This document shows positions 55,512 through 64,000 of a DNA stretch of 64,000 bases, piece after piece; position 1 is the first letter of the stretch; every line of letters begins with the position of its first letter. The translations under genes and the position numbers were made by a program. The stretch covers positions 1,300,501 through 1,364,500 of the forward strand of contig NZ_CP070506.1 of assembly GCF_016925675.1 (NCBI RefSeq). Reading direction: 5' to 3'. The DNA comes from Pseudomonas hygromyciniae. GTDB lineage: Bacteria; Pseudomonadota; Gammaproteobacteria; Pseudomonadales; Pseudomonadaceae. The notes beneath the pieces were generated by a model. That model was not told where the DNA came from and made no database searches. It saw only the letters and a program-made list of their open reading frames with translations.

Positions 55512-55709
55512 ATGAAGATCGACCCGCGAATCAGCGCCGAACTTGCCCGGCTTGAACCCAACCAGATTGGTGTTCTGGCCTGGTCCCTGATGGCCGACCC
55601 CGCCGCCGGCGGCATCCCTGGCCAGCCTGACCCCGATACCCCGGAACAACCCACCGAACCTGGCGTACCGACCCTGCCGGACGAGCCACCACCCGCGCCT
55701 GTGGCTTGA
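55512..55709 (+). CDS. Proline-rich small protein of unknown function
   Basis: 65 residues from the ATG at 55512 (GAGGAG upstream); an in-frame ATG 54 bases earlier has no site. The first 27 residues look folded (MKIDPRISAELARLEPNQIG), and the remainder is almost all Pro, Gly, Glu, Asp and Thr, so probably disordered. No signal peptide is seen. I do not recognise the family. It is about 100 bases after dcd and may share its transcript; a REP palindrome follows at once. Confidence 0.65.
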   Translation: MKIDPRISAELARLEPNQIGVLAWSLMADPAAGGIPGQPDPDTPEQPTEPGVPTLPDEPPPAPVA

Positions 55710-55713
55710 TATC

Positions 55714-55847
55714 TGTGGCGAGCGGGCTTGCCCCGCGCTGGGCTGCGTAGCAGCCCTGAAACCTGACGCCGCCGTTTATCTGAGCAAAGGTGGCGAAATT
55801 ATTAGGACTGCTACGCAGCCCCGCGCGGGGCAAGCCCGCTCGCCACA
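55714..55847. repeat. Long REP-like palindrome of a distinct subtype
   Basis: The 40-base arms pair with one mismatch: tgtggcgagcgggcttgccc through to gtagcag, and the complement from 55808. The start tgtggcgagcggg and the added gctgcgtagcag are not found in the other REPs here. The spacer is 54 bases. Confidence 0.85.
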
Positions 55848-55889
55848 CCCACAACAATCCCTTCACCAAGCCTCTGCGTTGTGCGCTGT

Positions 55890-56654
55890 TTATTTCAGGT
55901 TGCCACTCAAAAACTGCCGCAAACGCTCGCTTTTCGGGTTGCCGAGCACCTCTTGCGGTGTGCCTTCCTCTTCCACCAGGCCATGGTGCAAAAACAGCAC
56001 CTGGCTGGATACCTTGCGCGCGAAACTCATCTCGTGGGTCACCATGATCATGGTCCGGCCCTCTTCAGCCAAACCCTGAATCACCTTCAGCACTTCGCCC
56101 ACCAACTCCGGGTCCAGAGCCGATGTCGGCTCGTCAAACAGCATCACCTCCGGCTCCATCGCCAGGGCGCGCGCGATAGCCACCCGCTGTTGCTGGCCAC
56201 CGGAGAGGAATGCTGGATACTGCTCGGCTACCCGTGCCGGCAGCCCAACCTTGTCCAGATAACGCCGGGCGCGGTCCTCGGCGTCCTTTTTGCTACACCC
56301 CAAGACCCTGCGGGGGGCCATGGTGATGTTCTCCAGCACGCTCATATGGCTCCACAGGTTGAAATGCTGAAATACCATCGCCAGGCGGGTGCGCAGCCGT
56401 TGTAGCTCGGCCTCGTCGGCCACGCGCATACCATGGCGGTCGCTGACCATGCGGATCGGCTGGCCATCGAGGCTCATGGCGCCGTCATTGGGTTGTTCAA
56501 GGAAGTTGATGCAACGCAGGAAGGTGCTTTTGCCCGAGCCGCTGGCGCCGATCAGGCTGATCACATCACCGCTTTTGGCCTTCAGCGATACACCTTTGAG
56601 CACTTCATGGTCGCCATAGCTCTTATGCAGGCCTTCAACGGTCAGTTTGTACAT
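55890..56654 (-). CDS. ABC transporter ATP-binding subunit (basic amino acids, HisP/AotP-like)
   Basis: The 254 residues show Walker A ([10 protein letters not shown]), the signature [14 protein letters not shown], Walker B ([14 protein letters not shown]) and the switch His (MVTHEM). It is the last gene of the operon binding protein-permease-permease-hydrolase-ATPase, the order of the P. aeruginosa arginine/ornithine transporter aotJQMOP. The ATG at 56654 was chosen for the conserved [14 protein letters not shown] start; an upstream ATG at 56723 lies within the neighbour. Confidence 0.92.
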   Translation of the reverse strand: MYKLTVEGLHKSYGDHEVLKGVSLKAKSGDVISLIGASGSGKSTFLRCINFLEQPNDGAMSLDGQPIRMVSDRHGMRVADEAELQRLRTRLAMVFQHFNLWSHMSVLENITMAPRRVLGCSKKDAEDRARRYLDKVGLPARVAEQYPAFLSGGQQQRVAIARALAMEPEVMLFDEPTSALDPELVGEVLKVIQGLAEEGRTMIMVTHEMSFARKVSSQVLFLHHGLVEEEGTPQEVLGNPKSERLRQFLSGNLK

Positions 56655-56667
56655 GGGGCGTGCATCC

Positions 56668-57786
56668 TCAAGGCGATAGTAAATAGCCACTGCGATAGGG
56701 GGTAAGGCCGGCGACATGGGCAATCACCATGCCGGCCGTGGCCATGCGCCGAAGCGAACGGGCATACAGCAGACCGGCATGCCGGCAATGAACGGGGCTG
56801 ATGCGGTCGTGAATGGGGTCGATGACCTCGGCGACCAACTGCCCGGCCTCCAGGTATTCCCCTGGCAACGCGTGAAACACCAGCAGGCCGCCCACCGGGG
56901 TGGCTACCGGCTCGACGGCGGCCAGTGGCGTGGCGGGGTAGGGCAAGTCGGGCAGAGGCGCCGGTTCGCCGCTGATGGCGCCAAAGCGGATCAGGTAGTC
57001 GATGATCGCCTGGCAATCGAGGCTGGCCAGGCCATGATTGACATCACCTTGGCCGCGCAACTCCAGTGTCACCGAAAAGCTGCCCTGGGGAATCGCGAAG
57101 CGTTCGCCAAAACGTTGCTGCAACTGCCACCAGAGCAGGGTGAAACACTCATCGAAGGATTGCCCACCGGAGTCGGTGGCCAGCAGGCTGGCTTCGGCGC
57201 CGATGTAGCGGGCCAACGGCTCGACCTGCGGCCAGGCCTCGGGTGTAGTGTACAAATGGGCGACGGCTTCGAAGTCACAATGCAGGTCCAGCACCATATC
57301 GGCATCACAGGCCAGGCGTTGCAGTACCAGGCGCTGGGATTGCAGCTGCGTGGCCGGTAGATGGCGGTCGAGGGCCTGGCGTAGGCTGTCGCGGATCAGC
57401 GCGACGTTAAGCCTGGCATCGCCGCCCAGAAGGCCCTCGACCTGATTGCCGACCTCGTCACTGAGGTCGACAAACAGGCGATTGAAATTCTGCCCGCTCT
57501 CCAGTTCGTAGCGGCCTAGTGGAATATCCATCAGCACCTGTTCCAGGCCTACCGGGTTGGCTACTGGCACCAGCACGATTTTGCTGCGCAGGCGGCCGGC
57601 GGCGGCCAACTCCGCCAGGCGTGCCTTCAAATGCCAGGCCACCAGCATGCCGGGTAGTTCGTCGGCGTGTAGCGAGGATTGGATATAGATTTTGCCTTCG
57701 GCCTGCTCTGGCCCGAAGTGGAAGCTGTGGATCTGCCGTGCGGTGCCAGGCACCGGTGCGAGGATGGGATGAATCTGTTGCCGCAT
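56668..57786 (-). CDS. M14/succinylglutamate desuccinylase-type hydrolase in the transporter operon (AotO-like)
   Basis: 372 residues of the zinc carboxypeptidase/aspartoacylase group: H40 and E43 in SSLHADELPG and a His in LDLHCDFEA near 172 are the expected zinc ligands. There is no signal peptide, so it acts in the cytosol. The ABC-transporter company suggests it trims an imported N-acyl amino acid, but the substrate is not known. AGGAGCC precedes the ATG at 57786. It begins 9 bases after the upstream permease stop. Confidence 0.85.
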   Translation of the reverse strand: MRQQIHPILAPVPGTARQIHSFHFGPEQAEGKIYIQSSLHADELPGMLVAWHLKARLAELAAAGRLRSKIVLVPVANPVGLEQVLMDIPLGRYELESGQNFNRLFVDLSDEVGNQVEGLLGGDARLNVALIRDSLRQALDRHLPATQLQSQRLVLQRLACDADMVLDLHCDFEAVAHLYTTPEAWPQVEPLARYIGAEASLLATDSGGQSFDECFTLLWWQLQQRFGERFAIPQGSFSVTLELRGQGDVNHGLASLDCQAIIDYLIRFGAISGEPAPLPDLPYPATPLAAVEPVATPVGGLLVFHALPGEYLEAGQLVAEVIDPIHDRISPVHCRHAGLLYARSLRRMATAGMVIAHVAGLTPYRSGYLLSP

Positions 57787-57795
57787 AGGGGCTCC

Positions 57796-58506
57796 TTAAT
57801 GGCTAGGCCCGAGAAAGGCCAGCCAGCGACGCTCCGCCAGACGAAACAGACCGACCAGGGTAAAGGTCACGGTCAGGTAGATCAGCGCAGCGATACCAAA
57901 CGATTGGAACGTGAGGAAGGTGGCCGAGTTGGCGTCCCGGGCCACTTTGAGGATGTCCGGGATCGTCGCGGTAAAGGCCACCGTCGTCGAGTGCAGCATC
58001 AGGATCACTTCATTACTGTAGTACGGCAATGAACGACGCAGGGCCGAGGGCATGATCACGTAGGCATACAGTTTCCAGCCGCTCAGGCCATAAGCTTTCG
58101 CCGCCTCGACCTCACCGTGGGCCATGCTGCGAATGGCCCCGGCGAAGATCTCCGTGGTGTAGGCGCAGGTGTTGAGGGCAAACGCGAGGAGGGTGCAATT
58201 CATTGCGTCGCGAAAGAACGCATCCAGCACCGGCTGCGCACGAATGGCAGCCAGGCTGTAGATGCCGGTGTAGCAAATCAGCAACTGGATGTAGAGCGGC
58301 GTGCCGCGAAACAGGTAGGTGTAAAACTGCACCGGCCAGCGTACCCAGCGGTTGGGCGAGACGCGGGCGATGGATAGCGGGATCGACACCACGAAACCGA
58401 TGCAGATCGAGGCCGTGAGCAGCCACATCGTCATGGCCAGGCCGGTCATGTGCTGGCCGTCGCTGTAGAGGAAGGGGCGCCAGTATTCCTGTAAGAGTTC
58501 GATCAT
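57796..58506 (-). CDS. ABC transporter permease (HisM/AotM-like)
   Basis: 236-residue inner-membrane permease with about five helices and the EAA-loop motif AHGEVEAAKAYGLSGWKLYAYVIMP (described by position, residues about 140-165). It starts four bases inside the end of the sister permease and forms the membrane pair with it. Confidence 0.92.
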   Translation of the reverse strand: MIELLQEYWRPFLYSDGQHMTGLAMTMWLLTASICIGFVVSIPLSIARVSPNRWVRWPVQFYTYLFRGTPLYIQLLICYTGIYSLAAIRAQPVLDAFFRDAMNCTLLAFALNTCAYTTEIFAGAIRSMAHGEVEAAKAYGLSGWKLYAYVIMPSALRRSLPYYSNEVILMLHSTTVAFTATIPDILKVARDANSATFLTFQSFGIAALIYLTVTFTLVGLFRLAERRWLAFLGPSH

Positions 58507-59231
58507 CGCACCGCCTCCCGTACGCCGGCGGCGTAACGGGTTTCCAGCCTGCGCAGGACGAAGTTGGACGCGCTGGTGATGACCAGGTAGATCAAAGCCG
58601 CGACCACCAGGAAAAAGAACAACTGATAAGTACTTTTGCCCGCGTCCTGGGCGGCCTTGACCACGTCGGCCAGGCCGATGATCGACACCAGTGCCGTGGC
58701 CTTGAGCATCACCATCCAGTTATTGCCGATACCCGGCAGGGCAAAGCGCATCATTTGCGGGAACGTCACGTAGCGAAAGCGCTGTGCGCGTGTGAGGCCA
58801 TAAGCCGTGGCAGCCTCCAACTGGCCGCGGGGCACGGCGAGGATCGCGCCGCGAAAAGTCTCGGTGAAATACGCACCGTAGATAAAACCCAGGGTAATCA
58901 CCCCGGCGCCGAACGGGTTGATCTCGATGTATTCCCATTCCATGTAGTCGGTGAAACTGGTCAGCCAGGTTTGCAGGCTGTAGAAAATCAGCAGCATCAG
59001 CACCAGGTCCGGCACGCCGCGAATCAGGGTGGTGTAGAGCTGGGCGGGGATACGCAACAGCGCCACGCTCGACAACTTGGCGCTGGCGCCGAGCAGGCCC
59101 AGTACTACGCTGACGGCCAGAGACAGCACCGACAGCTTGATGGTCATCCAGGTGCCTTGCAGCAATAGCGGGCCAAACCCTTGCAGGCTGAACGCGCCAA
59201 GCCCGAGGGTCTGCAGCAGGTCTTCAAACAT
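58503..59231 (-). CDS. ABC transporter permease (HisQ/AotQ-like)
   Basis: 242 residues with about five membrane helices; the coupling EAA motif appears as GQLEAATAYGLTRAQRF. It follows the binding-protein gene by 60 bases and overlaps the next permease by four. Confidence 0.92.
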   Translation of the reverse strand: MFEDLLQTLGLGAFSLQGFGPLLLQGTWMTIKLSVLSLAVSVVLGLLGASAKLSSVALLRIPAQLYTTLIRGVPDLVLMLLIFYSLQTWLTSFTDYMEWEYIEINPFGAGVITLGFIYGAYFTETFRGAILAVPRGQLEAATAYGLTRAQRFRYVTFPQMMRFALPGIGNNWMVMLKATALVSIIGLADVVKAAQDAGKSTYQLFFFLVVAALIYLVITSASNFVLRRLETRYAAGVREAVR

Positions 59232-59291
59232 GGGGTATGCCCTTGGCCATCGATAGTGCGCCCACCCGTTAGCGGAGTGGGCGCCGCAGCA

Positions 59292-60074
59292 TTACTTGCC
59301 GCTGTACAGGTTCAGATCGCCAAAGTGTTTTTTCTGGATAGTGGCGTAGGTGCCATCATCGTGTAACGCTTTGATACCTTTATCCAAGAGGGCTTTCAGC
59401 TCTTTGTTACCTTTCGCGATACCCACGGCGGTTTTGGAGGGCAGCATTTCGCTGTCCACCGGCTTGCTGACTTCGTAGTCCGCGCCTTGTGGCGACTTCA
59501 AAAAGCCCAGTTCGGCCTGCAGCATGTCCTGGATCGATGCATCGAGGCGGCCCGAGGTCAGGTCGGCATACACCTGGTCCTGGTTCTGGTAGGCCTGGGT
59601 TTTGACCCCGGCTTTGTCCAGCACGGCCTTGGCATAGGCTTCCTGGATGGTGCCTTGCTCATAACCGACGGTCTTGCCCTTGAGGGACGCAATATCTTCG
59701 CTCAGGCCGGCGCCTTTCTTGAACACGTAGGAAGTGGGCCCGGAAAATAGCTCGCTGGAGAAGTCGATAACCTTCTCGCGGGCCGGGGTTACGGTCATGG
59801 ACGAAATCACGCCGTCGAACTTCTTGGCTTTGAGGCCCGGGATCATGCCGTCAAAGTCGCTTTCTACCCACTTGCACTTGACCTTCAGCTGCGCACAAAT
59901 GGCGTTGCCCAGGTCGATGTCGAAGCCCACCAGGCTGCCGTCTGCGGCCTTGGATTCAAACGGCGCGTAGGAAGGGTCCACACCAAAACGCAATTCCTTG
60001 TATTCCTTGGCCAAGGCGGTACCGGCGGCCATGCACAGAGCGAGTGCAGAAAGGGTCAGCAATGCTTTTTTCAT
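59292..60074 (-). CDS. Periplasmic basic amino-acid binding protein (HisJ/AotJ-like)
   Basis: 260 residues of the family 3 solute-binding fold. A signal peptide (MKKALLTLSALALCMAAGTALA) precedes KEYKELRFGVDPSYAPFES; FDIDLGNAIC, TVTPAREKVIDFS and DIQDMLQAELGFL-like segments follow. Similarity is to the lysine/arginine/ornithine/histidine class; the ligand is not certain. AGGGAT precedes the ATG at 60074. It is the first gene of the operon. Confidence 0.93.
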   Translation of the reverse strand: MKKALLTLSALALCMAAGTALAKEYKELRFGVDPSYAPFESKAADGSLVGFDIDLGNAICAQLKVKCKWVESDFDGMIPGLKAKKFDGVISSMTVTPAREKVIDFSSELFSGPTSYVFKKGAGLSEDIASLKGKTVGYEQGTIQEAYAKAVLDKAGVKTQAYQNQDQVYADLTSGRLDASIQDMLQAELGFLKSPQGADYEVSKPVDSEMLPSKTAVGIAKGNKELKALLDKGIKALHDDGTYATIQKKHFGDLNLYSGK

Positions 60075-60275
60075 TATGTAATCCCTGGAAACCAAGATAA
60101 GCGCTTGTGGCGCGATTAGGACTGTTACTGAACGGCGTCAGACGAATCGCAAGTAGCAATTTCTGCACCATAGTTCCGAACGGTCTTTTTAATAGGTGGG
60201 ATTACGCGAAGGGCAACGTGGCAAGCGCCCGATATCGGGCGCAACAGAGCTTCAGCACCATTGCAGTGCAGAACG

Positions 60276-60348
60276 TTAGGAGCTGACTTGCAGCGCGGCA
60301 ACGATGTGCTGGCAGGCACACCGCCATCGCTGGCAAGCCAGCTCCTAA
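60276..60348. repeat. Degenerate REP palindrome upstream of the ABC operon
   Basis: The right arm (gctggcaagccagctcctaa) is intact but the left (ttaggagctgacttgcagcg) has changes. It ends 6 bases before the quiP stop, so it lies in the 280-base gap upstream of the transporter operon and downstream of quiP. Confidence 0.7.
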
Positions 60349-60354
60349 ATGGGG

Positions 60355-62796
60355 TTATTTCCCTGGGACCAGAGTCAATCGGGTCTTGCCGTACACCTTG
60401 TCAAAGTTCTGCGGCTGCATCGGGAAGCTCAGGTACTGCGCTTTGAGCCACGGATCGATGCCATTGGCATAGTACGGGCTGGCAGGGTTGCCGGATTGGC
60501 CGATCCCGCCCTGGCCCATCATGGGTTCCACTTGGCCGAAATCCACAATCATGCGTAGGGCCTGGACTTGGGTGGTGGCGAAATCCTGCCCCCAGTTGTA
60601 GGGCGCGGCGTTCAACGTAGTGTGATCGCCCCCTGCGGCCAACGGGCCGCGCAGGGTCTGGCCACTGGTGTTTTTCCAGGTGTAGCTATGCAATTTGCCC
60701 CACTGCCAAGCCTTGTGATCCGTGCCCAGTTGGCTATCGCCGGCAGTGATCGCGGCGGCCAGGCTGCGGGAGAGAATCGCCGGCTTGTCTTCTTTGTTGG
60801 GGGTGTGCAGGTCATCCCAAAACGGGCTGTCTTCACGCCCCAACAGATGATCGGCCTGGGCGGCGTAGGACAGGTTGGCGTTGCTGACAAAGGCTTTCCA
60901 GGTGGCACTGGTTTGCGGGCCCAGTTCATCGAGGAAAATCTGCTTGGAGCTTTCCTGCATAAACAGTTGGTAGATCGCAGCATCGCTCGACGTGGCTGCC
61001 AGGCGCCCGTCGAACGCCATCAGGCGGCCCAGGGTTTCCTGGGCCTTGGCCCGTTCGACGGCCGGCAGGGCCTCGATCGCCTGTTTCAGAGGCTGGGCCA
61101 TACCTGGCGCCTGGAACATGCTTTTGAGCTTGGCGGCGAACAGTGTGGTTTGGTCGTATTGCATGGCAATCACGCTACGGCTGTCGTGCTTGCCGTTGCC
61201 GGCCAACTGCGCCAGGCGTTCGCTGCGTTCTGGTGCGGCCCAGGAGTTGGACAGTTGCATGCCATAGCCGTGGGGCACGCTGCGCTGGTTGGCCGTACCG
61301 ACCCAGCCCTGGGGTGGGTCCTGGTCGTAGGGATGCAGCATCGCGTCGGCGAAGCCGTCCCAATCATAGCGCCCGTCCCAGCCTGGGGATGGCAGCAGGC
61401 CTTCGCCTTCGCGGCGGTTGGGGAAGCGCCCGGTGACCTGCCAGCCGATATTGCTGGCGTCGGCAAACACCATGTTCAGGGGGATGGCGCGAATCTCACG
61501 GCTGGCGTCCGAAGCTTTTTCCACGTTCTGCGCCCGGGACAGGTCGAAAAACGCATCCAGGCTCTTGTCGTCCTTGAAATCGGCGGTTTGCAGGGCCAGG
61601 CCGTAGCCGCTGGTCAGCGACTGGGCGCTGTTGAGCAACGGCCCGTGGCGGGTTTCGTACACCGCCTCGCGAATCGGCCGCTGGCCCTTGGCGAAGAAGG
61701 TTTCGTTACGCACGATGGCCGGTAGCCATTTGCCGTTGTGCTCGTAGTACAACGCGCTGCCCTGGCGTTTGACCTTCTCCAGGAACAGGTCCTGGGTATC
61801 GCCGGACACCTGGCTCATGCTCCAGGCCACCTTGCCATTGAAACCGGAAAGCAGCGTAGGTATCCCGGCAATCGACACCCCGACCGCCTGGTATTTCGGC
61901 GCGCGGATTTGTACGAAATTCCACAGGGACGGCGCCTGCATCGGCGTCGACAGGTCGTTGGCCAGCAGGCTGCGACCACTGCGGCTGCGTTGTGGGGCGA
62001 TGGCCCAGTTGCTGGAGGTGGAAACCCCCAGGGTATTGAGGCTGCCCAGGCGCTCGTTGATGCTGTTGAGCGTGGCAAGGCCGGGAATCTGCCCGAGGTT
62101 GACGCCCTTGAGCTTGTCGGACTCCGCCATAGGCAGTGGCTCGTCCGGGTAGCTTGGGGTCAGCCAGGCGAATTTATCGGCGCCGACTTTTTGCGCCAGT
62201 ACCAAGGCGGACAACTCTTCCTGCAGGTTGGCCGACTCACTGAAATTGAGCAGGCAGAACAGCAGCGCCGAATCCTCTGGCTTCCAGTATTCGGGCTTGT
62301 AGCCAGTCTTGGCCAGATCCGTAGGCAGTTTTTCACGGTAGCGGAACAGGTAGGCGTTGACCCCGCGGGCATAGACTTCGAAGAAGCGCTTGAGGCGTGG
62401 TGACGACGCGTTGTACAGCTCGCTGGCGCTTTTCTTGAGGTTGACCGCGCGCATAAAGCGGTCGACATCCAGCACATCCGGCCCGGACATTTCTGCCAGG
62501 CGGCCCTGGGCCAGCAGGCGCAGGGTGACCATCTGGTTGATCCGGTCGCTGGCGTGCACATAACCCAGGGTGAACAGTGCGTCGTGGAAGGTGTTGCTTT
62601 CAATCAGCGGCATGCCCTGGCTGTTGCGCCGCACGGAGACATTTTGCGCCAGGCCCTTGAGCGGCTGTACGCCGGAAACAGGCGGCAGGGTGTCCTGGCT
62701 GTTCAGTGACTGGCAACCGGCCAGGCCCAAGGCACTGGCCACTGCCGCGGCAACGCCGAACCGGGGAAGAAAACGTGAGAGGGCTGGCGAGGCCAT
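60355..62796 (-). CDS. quiP: QuiP-like acylase (Ntn-hydrolase, penicillin acylase family)
   Basis: 813 residues. A signal sequence with a lipobox (GLAGC, C28) suggests a lipoprotein. The autocleavage site and N-terminal Ser of the beta subunit are at [14 protein letters not shown] (Ser261/Ser262, followed by Asn), and a propeptide precedes it. QuiP of P. aeruginosa degrades long-chain acyl-homoserine lactones; the glutathione transferase next door matches its known neighbour, which supports the name. The ATG at 62796 has AGGAGC upstream. Penicillin acylase-like activity on other amides is possible. Confidence 0.88.
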   Translation of the reverse strand: MASPALSRFLPRFGVAAAVASALGLAGCQSLNSQDTLPPVSGVQPLKGLAQNVSVRRNSQGMPLIESNTFHDALFTLGYVHASDRINQMVTLRLLAQGRLAEMSGPDVLDVDRFMRAVNLKKSASELYNASSPRLKRFFEVYARGVNAYLFRYREKLPTDLAKTGYKPEYWKPEDSALLFCLLNFSESANLQEELSALVLAQKVGADKFAWLTPSYPDEPLPMAESDKLKGVNLGQIPGLATLNSINERLGSLNTLGVSTSSNWAIAPQRSRSGRSLLANDLSTPMQAPSLWNFVQIRAPKYQAVGVSIAGIPTLLSGFNGKVAWSMSQVSGDTQDLFLEKVKRQGSALYYEHNGKWLPAIVRNETFFAKGQRPIREAVYETRHGPLLNSAQSLTSGYGLALQTADFKDDKSLDAFFDLSRAQNVEKASDASREIRAIPLNMVFADASNIGWQVTGRFPNRREGEGLLPSPGWDGRYDWDGFADAMLHPYDQDPPQGWVGTANQRSVPHGYGMQLSNSWAAPERSERLAQLAGNGKHDSRSVIAMQYDQTTLFAAKLKSMFQAPGMAQPLKQAIEALPAVERAKAQETLGRLMAFDGRLAATSSDAAIYQLFMQESSKQIFLDELGPQTSATWKAFVSNANLSYAAQADHLLGREDSPFWDDLHTPNKEDKPAILSRSLAAAITAGDSQLGTDHKAWQWGKLHSYTWKNTSGQTLRGPLAAGGDHTTLNAAPYNWGQDFATTQVQALRMIVDFGQVEPMMGQGGIGQSGNPASPYYANGIDPWLKAQYLSFPMQPQNFDKVYGKTRLTLVPGK

Positions 62797-62903
62797 GGCA
62801 AAGCTCCTGCGGGGGGTAGCGTCAGTAAAGGCGCTACGTTAGTGAGCGCGGCGAACCGACGCAAGCGGGAGGCGATGCTAATTTTTTCAAACACTCACAA
62901 ACC

Positions 62904-63007
62904 CCTGTAGGAGCCGGCTTGCCGGCGAAAAACTACCAGGCGCCACGCTTATCCAGGCACTCAGCTTTTTCGTTAACGATCTTCGCCGGCTAGCCAGTTC
63001 CTACAGG
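62904..63007. repeat. REP palindrome, GCCGGCTTGCCGGCGA subtype
   Basis: Arms tgtaggagccggcttgccgg and gccggctagccagttcctaca flank a 54-base middle; the right arm is partly decayed. It lies between the GST and quiP genes. Confidence 0.8.
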
Positions 63008-63013
63008 GTACGA

Positions 63014-63658
63014 TCAGGATTTCGGCGGGTTGACCTTCTGTACCAAATCATAGGCCCGCACCGTCGCCGGGCGTTCCTTGATCAGGTTGAACCAGCGATG
63101 CAGATGGGGGAAATCCTCCAGGCGCTGGCTCTGCCATTTGTGGGACACGATCCACGGGTAGATCGCCATGTCGGCAATGCTGTAGGCCTCGCCGGCGACG
63201 AAGCTGCGATCGGCCAGGCGCCGGTCCAGCACGCCATAGAGGCGCGCGGTTTCATCGACGTAGCGTTTGATGGCGTAGGGGATCTTTTCCGGGGCGAACT
63301 GGCTGAAATGGTGATTCTGCCCGGCCATTGGGCCCAGGCCGCCCATTTGCCAGAACAACCATTGCAGTACTTCCTGGCGAGCGCGCAGGTCCTTGGGCAG
63401 AAACTGGCCGGTTTTTTCCGCGAGGTACAGCAGGATAGCGCCGGATTCAAACAGGGAAATCGGCGCACCACCGTCGCTCGGCTGTTGATCGACAATGGCA
63501 GGAATACGGTTGTTGGGAGCGATCTTCAGGAAGTCTGGCTTGAACTGGTCGCCCTGGCCGATGTTGATCGGATGTACCGCGTAGGGCAGTCCGGCTTCTT
63601 CCAGGAACAACGAAATCTTGTGACCGTTGGGGGTGGTCCAGTAATACAGGTCGATCAT
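63014..63658 (-). CDS. Glutathione S-transferase, YfcG/YghU-like
   Basis: 214 residues with a thioredoxin-like N-terminus (YYWTTPNGHKISLFLEEAGLPY) and helical C-terminus. The TPNGHK motif, in place of a catalytic Tyr/Ser/Cys, is that of the Nu-class YfcG group, which acts as a disulfide reductase with glutathione. The ATG at 63658 has GGAG 7 bases before it; the ATG at 63670 lacks one. It precedes quiP in the same direction. Confidence 0.9.
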   Translation of the reverse strand: MIDLYYWTTPNGHKISLFLEEAGLPYAVHPINIGQGDQFKPDFLKIAPNNRIPAIVDQQPSDGGAPISLFESGAILLYLAEKTGQFLPKDLRARQEVLQWLFWQMGGLGPMAGQNHHFSQFAPEKIPYAIKRYVDETARLYGVLDRRLADRSFVAGEAYSIADMAIYPWIVSHKWQSQRLEDFPHLHRWFNLIKERPATVRAYDLVQKVNPPKS

Positions 63659-63775
63659 GAAGCTCTCCATAATTGGTGATGCTTGACCGGGCAGGACGCC
63701 CGCTGATGTGCCTGTAGATATAGGTAACGGTCGACTAGGGAAAATTCAATGAAATATTTAGGTCTATCGATAGAA

Positions 63776-63838
63776 CTGTAGGAGCCGGCTTGCTGGCGAT
63801 GGCGGTTTGCCTCACCGACCGACAAGCTGGCGCCTACA
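63776..63838. repeat. Partial REP palindrome
   Basis: ctgtaggagccggcttgctg at the left, and an imperfect complement (agctggcgcctacag-like) ending near 63838. It lies between the GST and the SEC-C gene. Confidence 0.65.
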
Positions 63839-63847
63839 TGCGGCGGA

Positions 63848-64000
63848 TCAGGCGCCGTGGCACTTCTTGAACTTTTTCTCACTGCCGCACGGGCACGGAT
63901 CGTTGCGGCCAACGTCTTTCAGGGCGTTGCGCACCGGTTCCTGGTGGGCATGGCCGCAGTTCGGGCCGTGGACATGGCCATGGTCGTGATGATCGTGATC
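63848..64000 (-). CDS. SEC-C motif protein, N-terminus cut by window edge
   Basis: The last 50 residues only. They carry the SEC-C zinc-binding motif [13 protein letters not shown] near the C-terminus and, upstream, a His/Asp-rich stretch ([19 protein letters not shown]) that could bind metal. SEC-C is found in SecA and in many small proteins that bind zinc; here the function is unknown. The stop TGA is at 63848-63850. Confidence 0.85.
   Translation of the reverse strand, partial: DHDHHDHGHVHGPNCGHAHQEPVRNALKDVGRNDPCPCGSEKKFKKCHGA

Overview
The window reads as a stretch of core chromosome from a fluorescent Pseudomonas (P. fluorescens group). The order map/rpsB-tsf-pyrH-frr-uppS-cdsA-dxr-rseP-bamA-ompH-lpxD-fabZ-lpxA-lpxB-rnhB-dnaE-accA-tilS-pyrG-kdsA-eno-ftsB-ispD-lysR/adhC-fghA-ispF-truD-surE-pcm-nlpD-rpoS is the standard Pseudomonas arrangement, and the gaps are dotted with REP palindromes of the type common in P. 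fluorescens. I see no rRNA, tRNA, prophage, insertion sequence or CRISPR array.

Layout. 1-7.4 kb: the start of plsB (cut by the left edge) diverges from a cold-shock gene; then a leftward block of a small unknown protein, rlmA, dapE and the ndvB-type GH17/GT2 glucosyltransferase. 7.6-11.6 kb: tcdA converges on csdE-csdA (tRNA ct6A formation), followed by dapD and a YffB-like ArsC-family gene. 11.9-15.6 kb: an Na+/H+ antiporter, a frame-broken astacin-type metalloprotease and dapC. 15.7-19.3 kb: glnD and map, reading left. 19.5-45.8 kb: the long rightward run of translation, isoprenoid, outer-membrane assembly, lipid A, DNA replication and central metabolism genes. 45.9-48.9 kb: a LysR regulator divergent from the glutathione-dependent formaldehyde pathway (adhC-fghA). 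48.9-54.0 kb: ispF-truD-surE-pcm-nlpD-rpoS. 54.2-55.7 kb: a second cold-shock gene, dcd and a proline-rich small protein. 55.9-60.1 kb: a basic amino-acid ABC transporter operon with an embedded M14-type hydrolase. 60.3-64 kb: a QuiP-like acylase, a YfcG-like glutathione transferase and the end of a SEC-C protein.

How the genes fit together. Three steps of the succinylase lysine/diaminopimelate pathway (dapD, dapC, dapE) lie within 12 kb. Four isoprenoid genes (dxr, ispD, ispF, uppS) and four lipid A/KDO genes (lpxA, lpxB, lpxD, kdsA) sit with bamA, ompH and rseP, so much of the envelope supply chain is here. nlpD precedes rpoS, as usual for the stationary-phase sigma factor.

The most unusual observation is technical or evolutionary. 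Four genes (metalloprotease, rseP, dnaE, tilS) are thrown out of frame exactly at runs of six G (or C), and dropping one base per run restores full-length proteins: 244, 450, 1173 and 439 residues. dnaE and tilS are normally essential, so base overcalling in G5 runs is the likeliest explanation. I found no convincing wholly new biological system. The most interesting smaller signals are the nested and matched-arm REP palindromes, an intrinsic terminator that abuts the ispF start codon, hairpins in the rpsB and rpoS leaders, and an inverted repeat between lysR and adhC.
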